From positions 1 to 18,647 of the forward strand of contig JAMNXK010000014.1 of the NCBI GenBank assembly GCA_023653245.1: a stretch of DNA of 18,647 nucleotides, given 5' to 3'. Positions 1 to 6,723 of the stretch are shown one piece after another. The translations under genes were made by a program, and so were the position numbers. The first letter of the stretch is position 1, and each line of letters starts with the position of its first letter. This DNA comes from Tagaea sp. Lineage in GTDB: Bacteria; Pseudomonadota; Alphaproteobacteria; CACIAM-22H2. Under the pieces are notes generated by a model, which saw only the letters and a list, made by a program, of their open reading frames with translations, did not search any database and was not told where the DNA came from.

Positions 1-366
1 ACGGTGACGGACGCGAACGGCGTGCCGGTCGCGCGGCTCTCGGGCATTTGCCATCCCGAGACTTTGCGCACCGCGCGCTTCATGCTCGGCAAGGCGGAAG
101 AATGGATGCGCGCATCCGGCGCGCGAAGGATCTGGACCCAGGCGATCGAACCGCGTTTGTCAGCCGGCCAGCATCAAGCGGGTACGGCGCGGATGGGCGA
201 CGATCCGAAGAATTCCGCGACCGACCCGTGGGGCCGCGTTTGGGGCGTGCCGGGTCTGGCGATCGCCGACACCTCGCTGCACGTGACGAACGGCGGCTTC
301 AATCCGGTGCTGACCGCGATGGCGCTCGCCTATCGCGTGGCGGCGCGGCTGGCGAAGGACGTCTAG
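1..366 (+). CDS. GMC-family flavin oxidoreductase, C-terminal part (5' end outside window)
   Basis: This is the last 121 codons of a larger gene; the reading frame is open to the left edge and no proper start is visible. The protein end matches the C-terminal domain of the glucose-methanol-choline (GMC) oxidoreductases, FAD enzymes that oxidise alcohols or choline-like substrates. The diagnostic HQAGTARMG block starts with His at 172-174. The closing GGFNPVLTAMALAYR block has Asn at 301-303. The His and Asn lie 43 residues apart, as expected for the family's catalytic His-Asn pair. The FAD-binding N-terminal domain lies upstream of the window, so the substrate cannot be judged. The gene is convergent with the LysR gene and separated from it by a repeat-rich gap. 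Whether it belongs to the catabolic module beyond the regulator is unknown. Confidence 0.9.
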   Translation, partial: TVTDANGVPVARLSGICHPETLRTARFMLGKAEEWMRASGARRIWTQAIEPRLSAGQHQAGTARMGDDPKNSATDPWGRVWGVPGLAIADTSLHVTNGGFNPVLTAMALAYRVAARLAKDV

Positions 367-377
367 CAGGCTGCTAG
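363..377. repeat. Short inverted repeat over the GMC gene stop codon
   Basis: CTAGCAG and CTGCTAG flank a single central G, giving a 15-base palindrome that includes the TAG stop at 364-366. In RNA it could form a short hairpin just at the stop. There is no following T-tract, so it is not a typical terminator. Confidence 0.4.
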
Positions 378-418
378 AGCAAGATGCGCTTTAGCGACAG
401 CGGTCTTGGACCGGCCCC

Positions 419-437
419 TCCTTCGTCAAGCTCAGGA
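419..437. repeat. Possible dispersed extragenic palindrome (TTCGnCAAGCTCAGG type)
   Basis: The bases TCCTTCGTCAAGCTCAGGA form an imperfect palindrome. They differ at one base from the TCCTTCGACAAGCTCAGGA motif that recurs between genes in many unrelated bacterial genomes. This recognition is from memory. Only one copy is in the window, so the repeat status is an inference. Confidence 0.4.
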
Positions 438-438
438 C

Positions 439-506
439 GTGGCCGACTTTCGTACCTCATGGTGCGGACGTCAATTGACGTCCGCGTCGAACCACGAGGT
501 CGGCAC
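439..506. repeat. Large imperfect inverted repeat with a 22-base perfect palindromic core
   Basis: The core at 464-485 is a perfect palindrome: GCGGACGTCAA and its exact complement read back. Outside it, ACCTCATGGT (454-463) pairs with ACCACGAGGT (491-500) at 9 of 10 positions, with a 5-base bulge (486-490). Farther out, GTGGCCG (439-445) can pair with CGGCAC (501-506) with one bulged base. The structure sits between two convergent genes, where bidirectional transcription stops or REP/BIME-like elements are common. No T-run follows it on either strand. An A6 tract at 519-524 lies on the lysR side but precedes the hairpin in that transcript. It is therefore not a canonical intrinsic terminator. 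Confidence 0.6.
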
Positions 507-533
507 TGCGCTTCCACCAAAAAACAACCCGCT

Positions 534-1460
534 CTAAGTCGCGCGCGCGTCCACCTTGATGTCGTGACCGGCGCCCTCGAGATCGCCGCGCAACGCCGCC
601 ACGAACCGCCTGGCCGCCGGCGACAGGCCGCGCCCTTTGCGGGTGAACACGAAGAGTTCGACGTCGAGCGCCGGCGACACCAGCGGCCGCGCGACCAAGC
701 CGAACCCGCGCACCAGCGGCAAGCCGTAGCTCGGGCAGGCGGAGACGCCGAGCCCCGCGCGTACCATCCCGAGCGCCGTGGTGAGCAACGCCACCTCCCG
801 GATCCGCGCGGGATCGAGATCCTCCGACCAGCCTTGCGGGTCGGCCAGGATCCGGTCGCGGAGATTGCGGATCATCGTGATGAAGCGTTCGCCCGCGAAG
901 TCGCGCCACGCCACCGTCCGCTTGCGCGCGAGGCGATGGCCGCGCGGACACACGAACAGGAACGGCGCCGTGAGCAGCGGCGTCCGGTCGAGCTCGGGAT
1001 CGGGCGCCGGCTCGGGGCCAATGCCCAAATCGACCTCGCCCAGCCGGACGCGCTCGAGCACGCGTTCGAGCACGGCGTCGGACACGCGGACTTCCACGCC
1101 CGGATTGGCGCGCTCGAATCGCGCGACGATCGGCGGCAGCAAGGTGCTCGACATCAGCTCCATGGCCGCCACGCGCACGACGCCCAGATCGCCGCGCGCG
1201 ACGCCGGAAATGCGCGTCGCCGCGTCCTGGATGTCGTCGAGCACGCGCGAGGCGAGCGGCAGGAAATCGCGGCCCGCGGCCGTCAGCGCCACCGCGCGGG
1301 TGGTCCGGTCGAACAGACGCACGCCCAAATTCGCTTCGAGATCGCGGACCAGCCCGCTCAGCGCCGATTGGGTCAGATGCAGGCGCTTGGCCGCCGCCGT
1401 GAATCCGCCCAATCGCGCCACGGCCGCGAACGCGCGCAGCTGGCGCAAGGTGAGACTCAT
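534..1460 (-). CDS. LysR-family transcriptional regulator, divergent from the catabolic operon
   Basis: The 308-residue product has the LysR layout. An N-terminal winged helix-turn-helix occupies about residues 3-62, with the typical LRQLRAFAAVARLGGFTAAA, LTQSALS and LGVRLFDRTTR blocks. A two-lobed effector-binding domain follows, from about residue 90 to 295. LysR proteins usually activate a divergent operon when they bind a pathway metabolite, so the cyclase-to-hydrolase run starting at 1566 is the expected target. The start at 1460 was chosen because LysR proteins begin a few residues before the L-x-L-R-Q-L block. In-frame ATGs at 1481 and 1499 are possible and would add 7 or 13 residues. 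The 1481 start has a GGGAA a few bases upstream; the 1460 start has AGAAG 8 bases upstream. The inducer is unknown. Family assignment is very secure, target inferred. Confidence 0.93.
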   Translation of the reverse strand: MSLTLRQLRAFAAVARLGGFTAAAKRLHLTQSALSGLVRDLEANLGVRLFDRTTRAVALTAAGRDFLPLASRVLDDIQDAATRISGVARGDLGVVRVAAMELMSSTLLPPIVARFERANPGVEVRVSDAVLERVLERVRLGEVDLGIGPEPAPDPELDRTPLLTAPFLFVCPRGHRLARKRTVAWRDFAGERFITMIRNLRDRILADPQGWSEDLDPARIREVALLTTALGMVRAGLGVSACPSYGLPLVRGFGLVARPLVSPALDVELFVFTRKGRGLSPAARRFVAALRGDLEGAGHDIKVDARAT

Positions 1461-1565
1461 CGGATTGACTTCTGACTTCATCGAGAATTCCCATTTCACG
1501 GCGCCCGGCTTGTCGGGGCAAGCTTCCGTCCGGGGTCGCTGACCCCCAGGGGAGTGGACCGCACA
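1461..1565. promoter_or_regulatory. Divergent control region of lysR and the cyclase operon
   Basis: This 105-base gap must carry the promoters of both divergent units. It contains a tandem heptamer (TGACTTC at 1466-1472 and 1473-1479), an inverted repeat GCTTG-n6-CAAGC (1508-1523) and a second inverted repeat GGGGTC-GCT-GACCCC (1532-1546). A TTGACT at 1465-1470 resembles a -35 element on the plus strand, but no convincing -10 follows. LysR proteins bind interrupted dyads, so the first dyad is a candidate site, although a strict T-N11-A motif is not evident. An AGGGGAG ribosome-binding site (1548-1554) serves the cyclase gene. Confidence 0.45.
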
Positions 1566-2363
1566 ATGACAGCCGCCGTCGATCCCGTCACGGGCTTGGA
1601 GCTATTCGACCTGTCGCATCCCTGGGGGCATTTCAGCCCGATCCGGCCGGGCCTCGAAGACATCCGCATCGAGCGCGTCGCCTACCACGCCAAGCACGGT
1701 TCGATGACCCAGCGCATCGCCGCCACGATGCACGTTTCCACGCATGTCAACGCGCCTTTGCATCTGATCGCCGGCGGAACGGCGGTCGGGCGGCTGGCGC
1801 TCGACCGTTTCTTCGGCAACGGCGTCGTCGTGTCGATCCCCAAGGGGAAGTGGGAGCGCGTCGCCGCCGCCGATCTCGAAGCCGCCCGGCCCGCCATCCG
1901 CGAGGGCGACATCGTGGTCGTCGTCACCGGCTGGCACCGGCATTATTCCGACAGCCAAGCCTATTTCGGCCACGCGCCCGGGCTCGATCTTTCCGCCGCC
2001 GAGTGGCTGATCGCGCTCAAGGTCCGGCTGGTCGCCGTCGATACGCCCCAGATCGACCATCCGCTCGCGACCTCGCTGGGGGCCCATCGCAACGGGCCCC
2101 ACATCAAGACTCTCGTCGCCGACTACGAGGCGGCGACCGGGCGCAAGGCGTCCGCCGACTTCCCCGATTGGAATTGCGCGCATCGCGCGCTGTTGCGCGC
2201 CGGAATTCCGACCATCGAGCAGGTCGGCGGCGACGCCGACGCGGTCGCCGGCTCGCGTTGCGCGCTGCACGCGATGCCCTGGCGCTGGACCGAGGGCGAC
2301 GCGTGCGTCGTCCGCCTGGTCGCGATGCGCGATCGCGCCGGCCGCCATCGCCTCGATTCCTGA
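1566..2363 (+). CDS. Cyclase/kynurenine formamidase-fold hydrolase, variant metal site (copy 1)
   Basis: The 265-residue product belongs to the metal-dependent cyclase family (Pfam Cyclase), which includes kynurenine formamidase and isatin hydrolase and generally opens or closes amide or lactone bonds. The family signature HxGTHxDxPxH appears as HVSTHVNAPLH at residues 56-66. Metal ligands His56 and His60 remain, Gly becomes Ser58, and the ligand Asp is Asn62. The downstream ligand pair His206 and Glu218 is present with the family's 12-residue spacing. The protein shares roughly 45% of residues with the next gene by eye, so the two are tandem paralogues. ATG 1566 is preferred over GTG 1554 because AGGGGAG lies just upstream of it. 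This is the first gene of the operon, 16 bases ahead of copy 2. The Asn may alter metal use or activity; substrate unknown. Confidence 0.88.
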   Translation: MTAAVDPVTGLELFDLSHPWGHFSPIRPGLEDIRIERVAYHAKHGSMTQRIAATMHVSTHVNAPLHLIAGGTAVGRLALDRFFGNGVVVSIPKGKWERVAAADLEAARPAIREGDIVVVVTGWHRHYSDSQAYFGHAPGLDLSAAEWLIALKVRLVAVDTPQIDHPLATSLGAHRNGPHIKTLVADYEAATGRKASADFPDWNCAHRALLRAGIPTIEQVGGDADAVAGSRCALHAMPWRWTEGDACVVRLVAMRDRAGRHRLDS

Positions 2364-2379
2364 AGGACGCGAAGCCCCC

Positions 2380-3198
2380 ATGGACGACGCCCGCCCGCTC
2401 GAATTCTTCGATCTCAGCCATCGCTGGGGCCACGGCATGCCGCAATGGCCGGGCGGCGGCACCGGCCCGTCGCGCACCTTGAGCGTGGCGGCGGTCGAGT
2501 ATCACGCCAAGCACGGCATGTGCACCATGCACGCCGAGTTCATCATGCATCGCGGCACCCACATGGACGCGCCGATCCACGTGCTCGAGGACACGCCGAG
2601 CCTGACCGGCTACGAGCTGTGGCGGTTCTTCGGCACCGGTGTGGCGGTGTCGATTCCCAAGGGCAAGTGGGGCGTCGTCACGTCCGCCGATCTCGAAGCG
2701 GCCACGCCCAAGATCGAACCCGGCGACATCGTCGTGATCAACACGGGCTCGCATCGCGCCTTCGGCGACAACGAGGACTACTACGCCTATTCTCCCGGAC
2801 TCTACCGGGAGGCCGCCGAGTGGCTGGTCGCGCGCAAGGTGAAATTGGTGGCGATCGACGTCCAGGCGCTCGACCATCCGCTGGGCACCTATATGGTCCC
2901 GCACGGCCCCGGCCCGACCATGCCGCATCTCGCCGCCGAGTACCGGCGCGAGACCGGCCGCGACGTGATGGCCGATTTCCCCTTGTGGGAGCCCGCGCAC
3001 AAAACTCTCATGGGGAACGGCATTCCGGGGATCGAGAATGTCGGCGGCGACCTCGACAAGATCACCGGCAAGCGTTGCACCTTCATGGCGTTTCCCTGGC
3101 GCTGGCCGCAAGGCGACGGCAGCGGCGTGCGCCTGGTCGCCGTGCTCGATCCGCACCGGACGTTCCGGATCGGCGGCGGGAACGCGCCATGCACGTGA
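2380..3198 (+). CDS. Cyclase/kynurenine formamidase-fold hydrolase with intact metal site (copy 2)
   Basis: This 272-residue protein has the full signature HRGTHMDAPIH at residues 57-67, giving metal ligands His57, His61 and Asp63. His207 and Glu219 are in the expected places near the end. Family members use zinc or manganese to hydrolyse cyclic amides, N-formyl groups or similar bonds in the cytoplasm. No secretion signal is visible. It is paralogous to the preceding gene throughout its length, with shared blocks such as FFGxGVxVSIPKGKW, DHPL and PWRW near the C-terminus. No tryptophan-pathway genes lie nearby, so a true kynurenine formamidase role is unlikely. A ring-opening step on the imported substrate is a better guess. 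Its last 10 bases overlap the cupin gene, suggesting translational coupling. Confidence 0.9.
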   Translation: MDDARPLEFFDLSHRWGHGMPQWPGGGTGPSRTLSVAAVEYHAKHGMCTMHAEFIMHRGTHMDAPIHVLEDTPSLTGYELWRFFGTGVAVSIPKGKWGVVTSADLEAATPKIEPGDIVVINTGSHRAFGDNEDYYAYSPGLYREAAEWLVARKVKLVAIDVQALDHPLGTYMVPHGPGPTMPHLAAEYRRETGRDVMADFPLWEPAHKTLMGNGIPGIENVGGDLDKITGKRCTFMAFPWRWPQGDGSGVRLVAVLDPHRTFRIGGGNAPCT

Positions 3199-3536
3199 CC
3201 CGCTTGCGCGACGCCAAACACTACGAGGCGCCCAACCACACGGGCGTGGCCTCGCTGCGCTTGCAGGGGATGGAAGCCTCGCCCGCCGGCGCTTTCTGGT
3301 GCGGGCTGTCGCATATCCTGCCCAAAGGCGGCGCGTCGCACGGGGCCGCACCGGCCGAACGGGTGTATTTCGTCGTGCGCGGCGAGATCGTGGTCGCCAC
3401 GGCGGACGGCGAGACGGTCCTTGCGCGTCACGATTCCTGCCTGATCCCGGCGGGCGAGGCGCGCCGCCTGGAGAATCGCGGGCCCGAACCGGCGTCGATC
3501 CTGGTGGTCATGGCCACGCCGAAGGCGGCGCCATGA
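3189..3536 (+). CDS. Small single-domain cupin protein
   Basis: The 115-residue product is one cupin barrel. The blocks LPKGGASHGAAPAERVYFVV, GEIVVATADGE and CLIPAGEARRLENRG correspond to the two conserved cupin motifs and the spacer between them. The first motif is usually G(x)5HxH(x)3,4E(x)6G. Here it has only one His (SHGAAPAERVYFVVRG) with a Glu six residues later, so the metal site may be weak or altered. Small cupins in catabolic operons are variously isomerases, dioxygenase-like enzymes or sugar/acid-binding helpers; nothing here decides between them. The ATG at 3189 lies inside the end of copy 2, preceded by a GGCGGGAA-like site. The stop overlaps the next start as ATGA. Family secure, function unknown. 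Confidence 0.85.
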   Translation: MHVTRLRDAKHYEAPNHTGVASLRLQGMEASPAGAFWCGLSHILPKGGASHGAAPAERVYFVVRGEIVVATADGETVLARHDSCLIPAGEARRLENRGPEPASILVVMATPKAAP

Positions 3537-4333
3537 ACGACGCCGCCATCCGGCCGCTCGCGCTGTTCGACGTCGCGGGCAAAGTCGCGATCGTGACCGG
3601 CGCTTCGGGCGCCTATGGCCGAGTCTGCGCCACGTCGCTCGGCGCGCTCGGCGTCAAGCTCGTGCTCGCCTCGGGCGACGCGGCCGGCTTGGAAGCCACG
3701 GCCGCCGCCGCCCGCGCGACCGGCGCGGAGATCGAAACCGTGGCGCGGCGCCCGGACACCGAGGCCGACGCCGACGCGATCGCCGAAGCCGCGATGGCGC
3801 GCTTCGGACGGCTCGATATCCTGATCGTCGCGCACGGGATCAACAAAGTCGGCACGATCGACGCGATGCCGGTGGCCGAGTGGCAAGGCGTCATGGACGC
3901 CAATGTGCGCGGCGCGTGGCTGATCGCCAAGGCGGCGGGACGGCGGTTCGTGGCGACCGGCACGCGCGGCAAGGTCGTGTTCCTGTCTTCGGTGCGCGGG
4001 CGCCTGGGCAACGCCTACGGCTACACCGCCTATTGCGCCTCCAAGGGCGCCGCCGACGCGATGACCCGCGCGCTCGCCGCCGAATGGGGCAAGCACGGAA
4101 TCTGCGTCAACGCGATCGCGCCGACGGTCTTCCGCTCGGCGCTCACCGCCTGGATGTTCGCCGACGACGACAAAGGCCGCCAGGCGCGCGAACGCTCGCT
4201 CGCGCGCACGCCGCTCGGCCGGCTGGGCGAACCCCAGGACCTGATCGGCATCACGCTTTATCTCGCCTCGCCGGCGTCGGATTTCTGCACCGGCCAGGTC
4301 GTCTATATCGACGGCGGATACACCGCCGCGTAA
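3533..4333 (+). CDS. Short-chain dehydrogenase/reductase (SDR), NAD(P)-dependent
   Basis: The 266-residue length fits a classical SDR. The nucleotide-binding motif TGASGAYG is at residues 22-29. The usual NAG motif reads AHG (residues 100-102). The active-site set is Asn124, Ser152/Ser153 (FLSSVRG), Tyr167 and Lys171 (YCASK). The C-terminal end has the FCTGQVVYIDGGY block typical of fabG-like members. Such enzymes oxidise secondary alcohols or reduce ketones. Its position in the operon suggests oxidation of a hydroxyl group on the imported compound or on the ring-opened product. The start overlaps the cupin stop (ATGA). The cofactor preference and substrate cannot be read reliably. Seventeen bases separate it from the binding-protein gene. 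Confidence 0.92.
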   Translation: MNDAAIRPLALFDVAGKVAIVTGASGAYGRVCATSLGALGVKLVLASGDAAGLEATAAAARATGAEIETVARRPDTEADADAIAEAAMARFGRLDILIVAHGINKVGTIDAMPVAEWQGVMDANVRGAWLIAKAAGRRFVATGTRGKVVFLSSVRGRLGNAYGYTAYCASKGAADAMTRALAAEWGKHGICVNAIAPTVFRSALTAWMFADDDKGRQARERSLARTPLGRLGEPQDLIGITLYLASPASDFCTGQVVYIDGGYTAA

Positions 4334-4350
4334 TCGAGGAGGAAACCGCC

Positions 4351-5316
4351 ATGCCCGCGTTCCGTACGCTCGCGATATTGCTGATCGGCGCCGCACTCGC
4401 CGCGCCCGCGGCGCTCGCCCAGGAATTCCCCGCCCGGCCGATCCGCCTGATCGTCCCCTTCCCGCCCGGCGGCGCCACCGACACGGTCGCGCGCGCGATG
4501 GCGCAGCCGATGGGCGAAGCGCTGCGCCAGCCGATCGTCGTCGACAACCGGCCCGGTGCGAACGCGATCGTGGGCATGGAGGCGTGCGCGCGCGCCGCCG
4601 CCGACGGATACACCTACTGCATCACCAACAACGACTCGATCACCTTCAACCCGGTACTTTACGCGCGGCTGCCCTACGACCCGGCCAAGGATCTGATCCC
4701 GATCGCCAAGGCCGCCGAGATCGAGCAGATCATCGTCGCCGCCGCGGGCTTCGCCCCGCGCACCCTCGCCGAGGCGATCCAAGCGAGCCGCACGAAGCCC
4801 GCGACCTTCAGCACGTTCGGCAACGGCTCGATGGGCCATCTCTATCTCGAATGGTTCAACGGCCATACCGGCGCGAAGTTCACCCACGTGCCCTATCGCG
4901 GCGCCGGCCCCGCGCTGGAGGCCGTGATCAAGGGCGAGGTCGATCTGTCGCTGTTCGCGGTCGGTGCGGCGCGCCAGCACATCGCCGCCGGCCGTCTGAA
5001 GGGTCTTGCGGTGATCGCCGACCGGCGCTCGACGCACCTGCCCGACGTGCCCGCGCTGACGGAGTTGAACCGGGACTTCGTCGTTTCCGCCTGGCTCGGC
5101 ATCTTCGCGCCGCGCGGCGTGCCCGACGCGATCGTCCGGCGCATGAGCCAGGAAATCAACAAGGTGCTCGCCGATCCCGCCGTGCAAGCCAAGTGGCGCG
5201 CCGATCACGCGCTGATCGCGGCACCCAACAGCCCGGCCGAATTCGCTTCCTTCGTCGAGGCCGACGCCAAGGTCGCCGCCGCGCAGATCCGGGCGGCGAA
5301 GATCACCCTTGACTGA
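4351..5316 (+). CDS. Bug/TctC-family periplasmic substrate-binding protein
   Basis: The 321-residue protein starts with a secretion signal (hydrophobic LAILLIGAALAAPAALA; likely cleavage after Ala23). It then carries the hallmark Bug entry IRLIVPFPPGGATDTVAR at about residues 31-48. Other family blocks are VVDNRPGANAIVG, HVPYRGAGPALEAVIKGEVD and IFAPRGVPDAIVRR. Bug proteins capture carboxylic acids or related small molecules in the periplasm and hand them to TctAB, whose genes follow at 6266-8223. One enzyme gene is inserted between them. The ATG is preceded by a very strong GAGGAGG ribosome-binding site, consistent with the binding protein being needed in excess over its membrane partners. 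The ligand is unknown because Bug pockets recognise a shared carboxylate and vary otherwise. Confidence 0.95.
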   Translation: MPAFRTLAILLIGAALAAPAALAQEFPARPIRLIVPFPPGGATDTVARAMAQPMGEALRQPIVVDNRPGANAIVGMEACARAAADGYTYCITNNDSITFNPVLYARLPYDPAKDLIPIAKAAEIEQIIVAAAGFAPRTLAEAIQASRTKPATFSTFGNGSMGHLYLEWFNGHTGAKFTHVPYRGAGPALEAVIKGEVDLSLFAVGAARQHIAAGRLKGLAVIADRRSTHLPDVPALTELNRDFVVSAWLGIFAPRGVPDAIVRRMSQEINKVLADPAVQAKWRADHALIAAPNSPAEFASFVEADAKVAAAQIRAAKITLD

Positions 5317-6262
5317 CCCCGCCCCGACGCGCGGCGGGCGCTTGGCGGTGGTGGGCGCGGGCCTGATGGGCCACGCCATCGCCCAGGTCTTCGCCACCGC
5401 CGGCTGGCGCGTGACGGTCCAGGACCCCTCGGCCGCGGCGCGCGACTCCCTCGCGCGCCGGGTCGGGGAAGTCCTCGCCCTGCTCGATCTCGACGCGGGC
5501 GCGCTCGACCGGATTTCCGCGACCGGGGATCTCGCGCAAGCGGTCGACGGCGCGGATTTGATCGTCGAGGCCGCACCCGAGAACCCGGCGCTCAAGGCCG
5601 AGATCTTCGAACGGCTCGAAGCGCTCGCACCGCCGGGCGCGGTCCTGGCCACCAACACGTCGGCGATTCCGGTCGGGGAGATCGGCCGCAAGGTCCGCGA
5701 CGGCGGCCGCTTGGTCGGTACGCATTTCTGGAATCCGCCCTACGCGGTGCGGTTGGTGGAGGTCGTGCAGACCGAGCGCAGCGACCCGCGGATCGTCGCC
5801 TGGGTCATGGACGTCTTGCGCGACGTCGACATGCTGCCCGTGCATGTGCGCCGCGACGTGCCGGGCTTCGTCGGCAACCGGCTGCAGCACGCGCTCAAGC
5901 GCGAAGCGATCGCCTTGGTCGCCGGCGGCGTGTGCGACGCGGCGACGCTCGATCTGGTGGTTCGCGAAGGGTTCGGCGCGCGGCTCGGCGTGCTCGGTCC
6001 GCTCGAACAATCGGATATGATCGGTCTCGATCTCACCTTGGCGATCCACAAGGTCATCATGCCGCATCTCGACACGACGCCCGAACCCCACCCGCATCTC
6101 GTCCAAGCGGTCGCCGACGGCGCCACGGGCATGCGCGCGGGCCGCGGCTTCCGGCGCTGGACGCAAGCGGAGATCGCCGCGACCCAAGCGCGCTTCAAAG
6201 CGTTTCTCGCCGAACGCGCGGCCGCGCGCCGGCGCGAAATCGCCGCCGCCCGGACGGTCTGA
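5309..6262 (+). CDS. 3-hydroxyacyl-CoA dehydrogenase-like NAD-dependent enzyme (single-domain, lambda-crystallin-like size)
   Basis: The 317-residue product has an N-terminal Rossmann fold (VVGAGLMGHAIAQVF, residues 14-28). It also has the family active-site residues: Ser118 (TNTSAIP), His139 (GTHFWNPP) and Glu151 (LVEVV), 12 residues apart as in the human enzyme, and Asn190 (PGFVGNRLQ). There is no enoyl-CoA hydratase domain. Proteins of this length include 3-hydroxyacyl-CoA, carnitine and L-gulonate dehydrogenases, so a CoA substrate is not certain. The start is a TTG that overlaps the binding-protein stop by eight bases. No ATG lies between it and the Rossmann motif, which begins by residue 11. 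It probably oxidises a hydroxy acid or hydroxyacyl-CoA made by the neighbouring enzymes. Confidence 0.9.
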   Translation: MTDPAPTRGGRLAVVGAGLMGHAIAQVFATAGWRVTVQDPSAAARDSLARRVGEVLALLDLDAGALDRISATGDLAQAVDGADLIVEAAPENPALKAEIFERLEALAPPGAVLATNTSAIPVGEIGRKVRDGGRLVGTHFWNPPYAVRLVEVVQTERSDPRIVAWVMDVLRDVDMLPVHVRRDVPGFVGNRLQHALKREAIALVAGGVCDAATLDLVVREGFGARLGVLGPLEQSDMIGLDLTLAIHKVIMPHLDTTPEPHPHLVQAVADGATGMRAGRGFRRWTQAEIAATQARFKAFLAERAAARRREIAAARTV

Positions 6263-6265
6263 GCC

Positions 6266-6718
6266 ATGGCCCAAGGCGCGCACCGGTCGCGGGACGTCTG
6301 GGCGGGCGCGCTCTACGTCGCCATCGCCGTCGCGGCGTTCTGGATCGCGCGCGACTATCGCCTGGGCACCGCGGCGCGCATGGGCAGCGGCTACTTTCCG
6401 ATGCTGGTGGCCGGCGTGCTGCTCGCCATCGGCGTCGCGTCGATCTTGCGCGGACTCTTGCGTCCGGGCGCGCAAGTCTTGGCGCTTGCCGTGCGGCCGG
6501 TCCTGTTCGTGACCGGCGCTTGCGTGGCCTTCGCCCTCTTGCTCGAGCGCGCCGGCTTCGTCCCCGCCCTCGCCGCGCTCTGCGCGATCGCCGCCTTCGC
6601 GGACCGCGACTTCCGACCCGCCTGGCGCAAGCTCGCCATCCTCGCCGGTTTCGTCGGCGCTTGCGCCCTGGTGTTCGTCGTGGGCTTGGGCCTGCCCGTG
6701 AAGCCGTTCTGGCGCTGA
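6266..6718 (+). CDS. TctB-family small membrane subunit of a tripartite tricarboxylate transporter
   Basis: The 150-residue protein has about five hydrophobic segments, near residues 11-28, 45-64, 78-95, 97-113 and 123-142. It carries the TctB motif GTAARMGSGYFPMLVAG in the loop before the second. TctB is the small permease subunit that works with TctA in the inner membrane and receives ligand from the Bug protein. The size is normal for the family. The start lies 3 bases after the preceding stop and 5 bases separate its own stop from tctA, so the genes are co-transcribed and probably coupled. Sequence conservation in TctB is low. The call rests on the motif, the hydrophobicity and the position directly before tctA. 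Confidence 0.9.
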   Translation: MAQGAHRSRDVWAGALYVAIAVAAFWIARDYRLGTAARMGSGYFPMLVAGVLLAIGVASILRGLLRPGAQVLALAVRPVLFVTGACVAFALLLERAGFVPALAALCAIAAFADRDFRPAWRKLAILAGFVGACALVFVVGLGLPVKPFWR

Positions 6719-6723
6719 TCCGG

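Noticed and set aside
384..1475. Long open frame on the plus strand opposite the lysR gene
   Set aside because: It is rich in Arg, His, Ala and Glu, has no recognisable domain, and mirrors a clear LysR gene. High GC content makes such antisense frames common.
1566..3198. Calling the cyclase genes kynB (kynurenine formamidase)
   Set aside because: The fold matches, but no kynurenine or tryptophan genes are near, there are two copies, and one has an altered metal site, so a gene name would overclaim.
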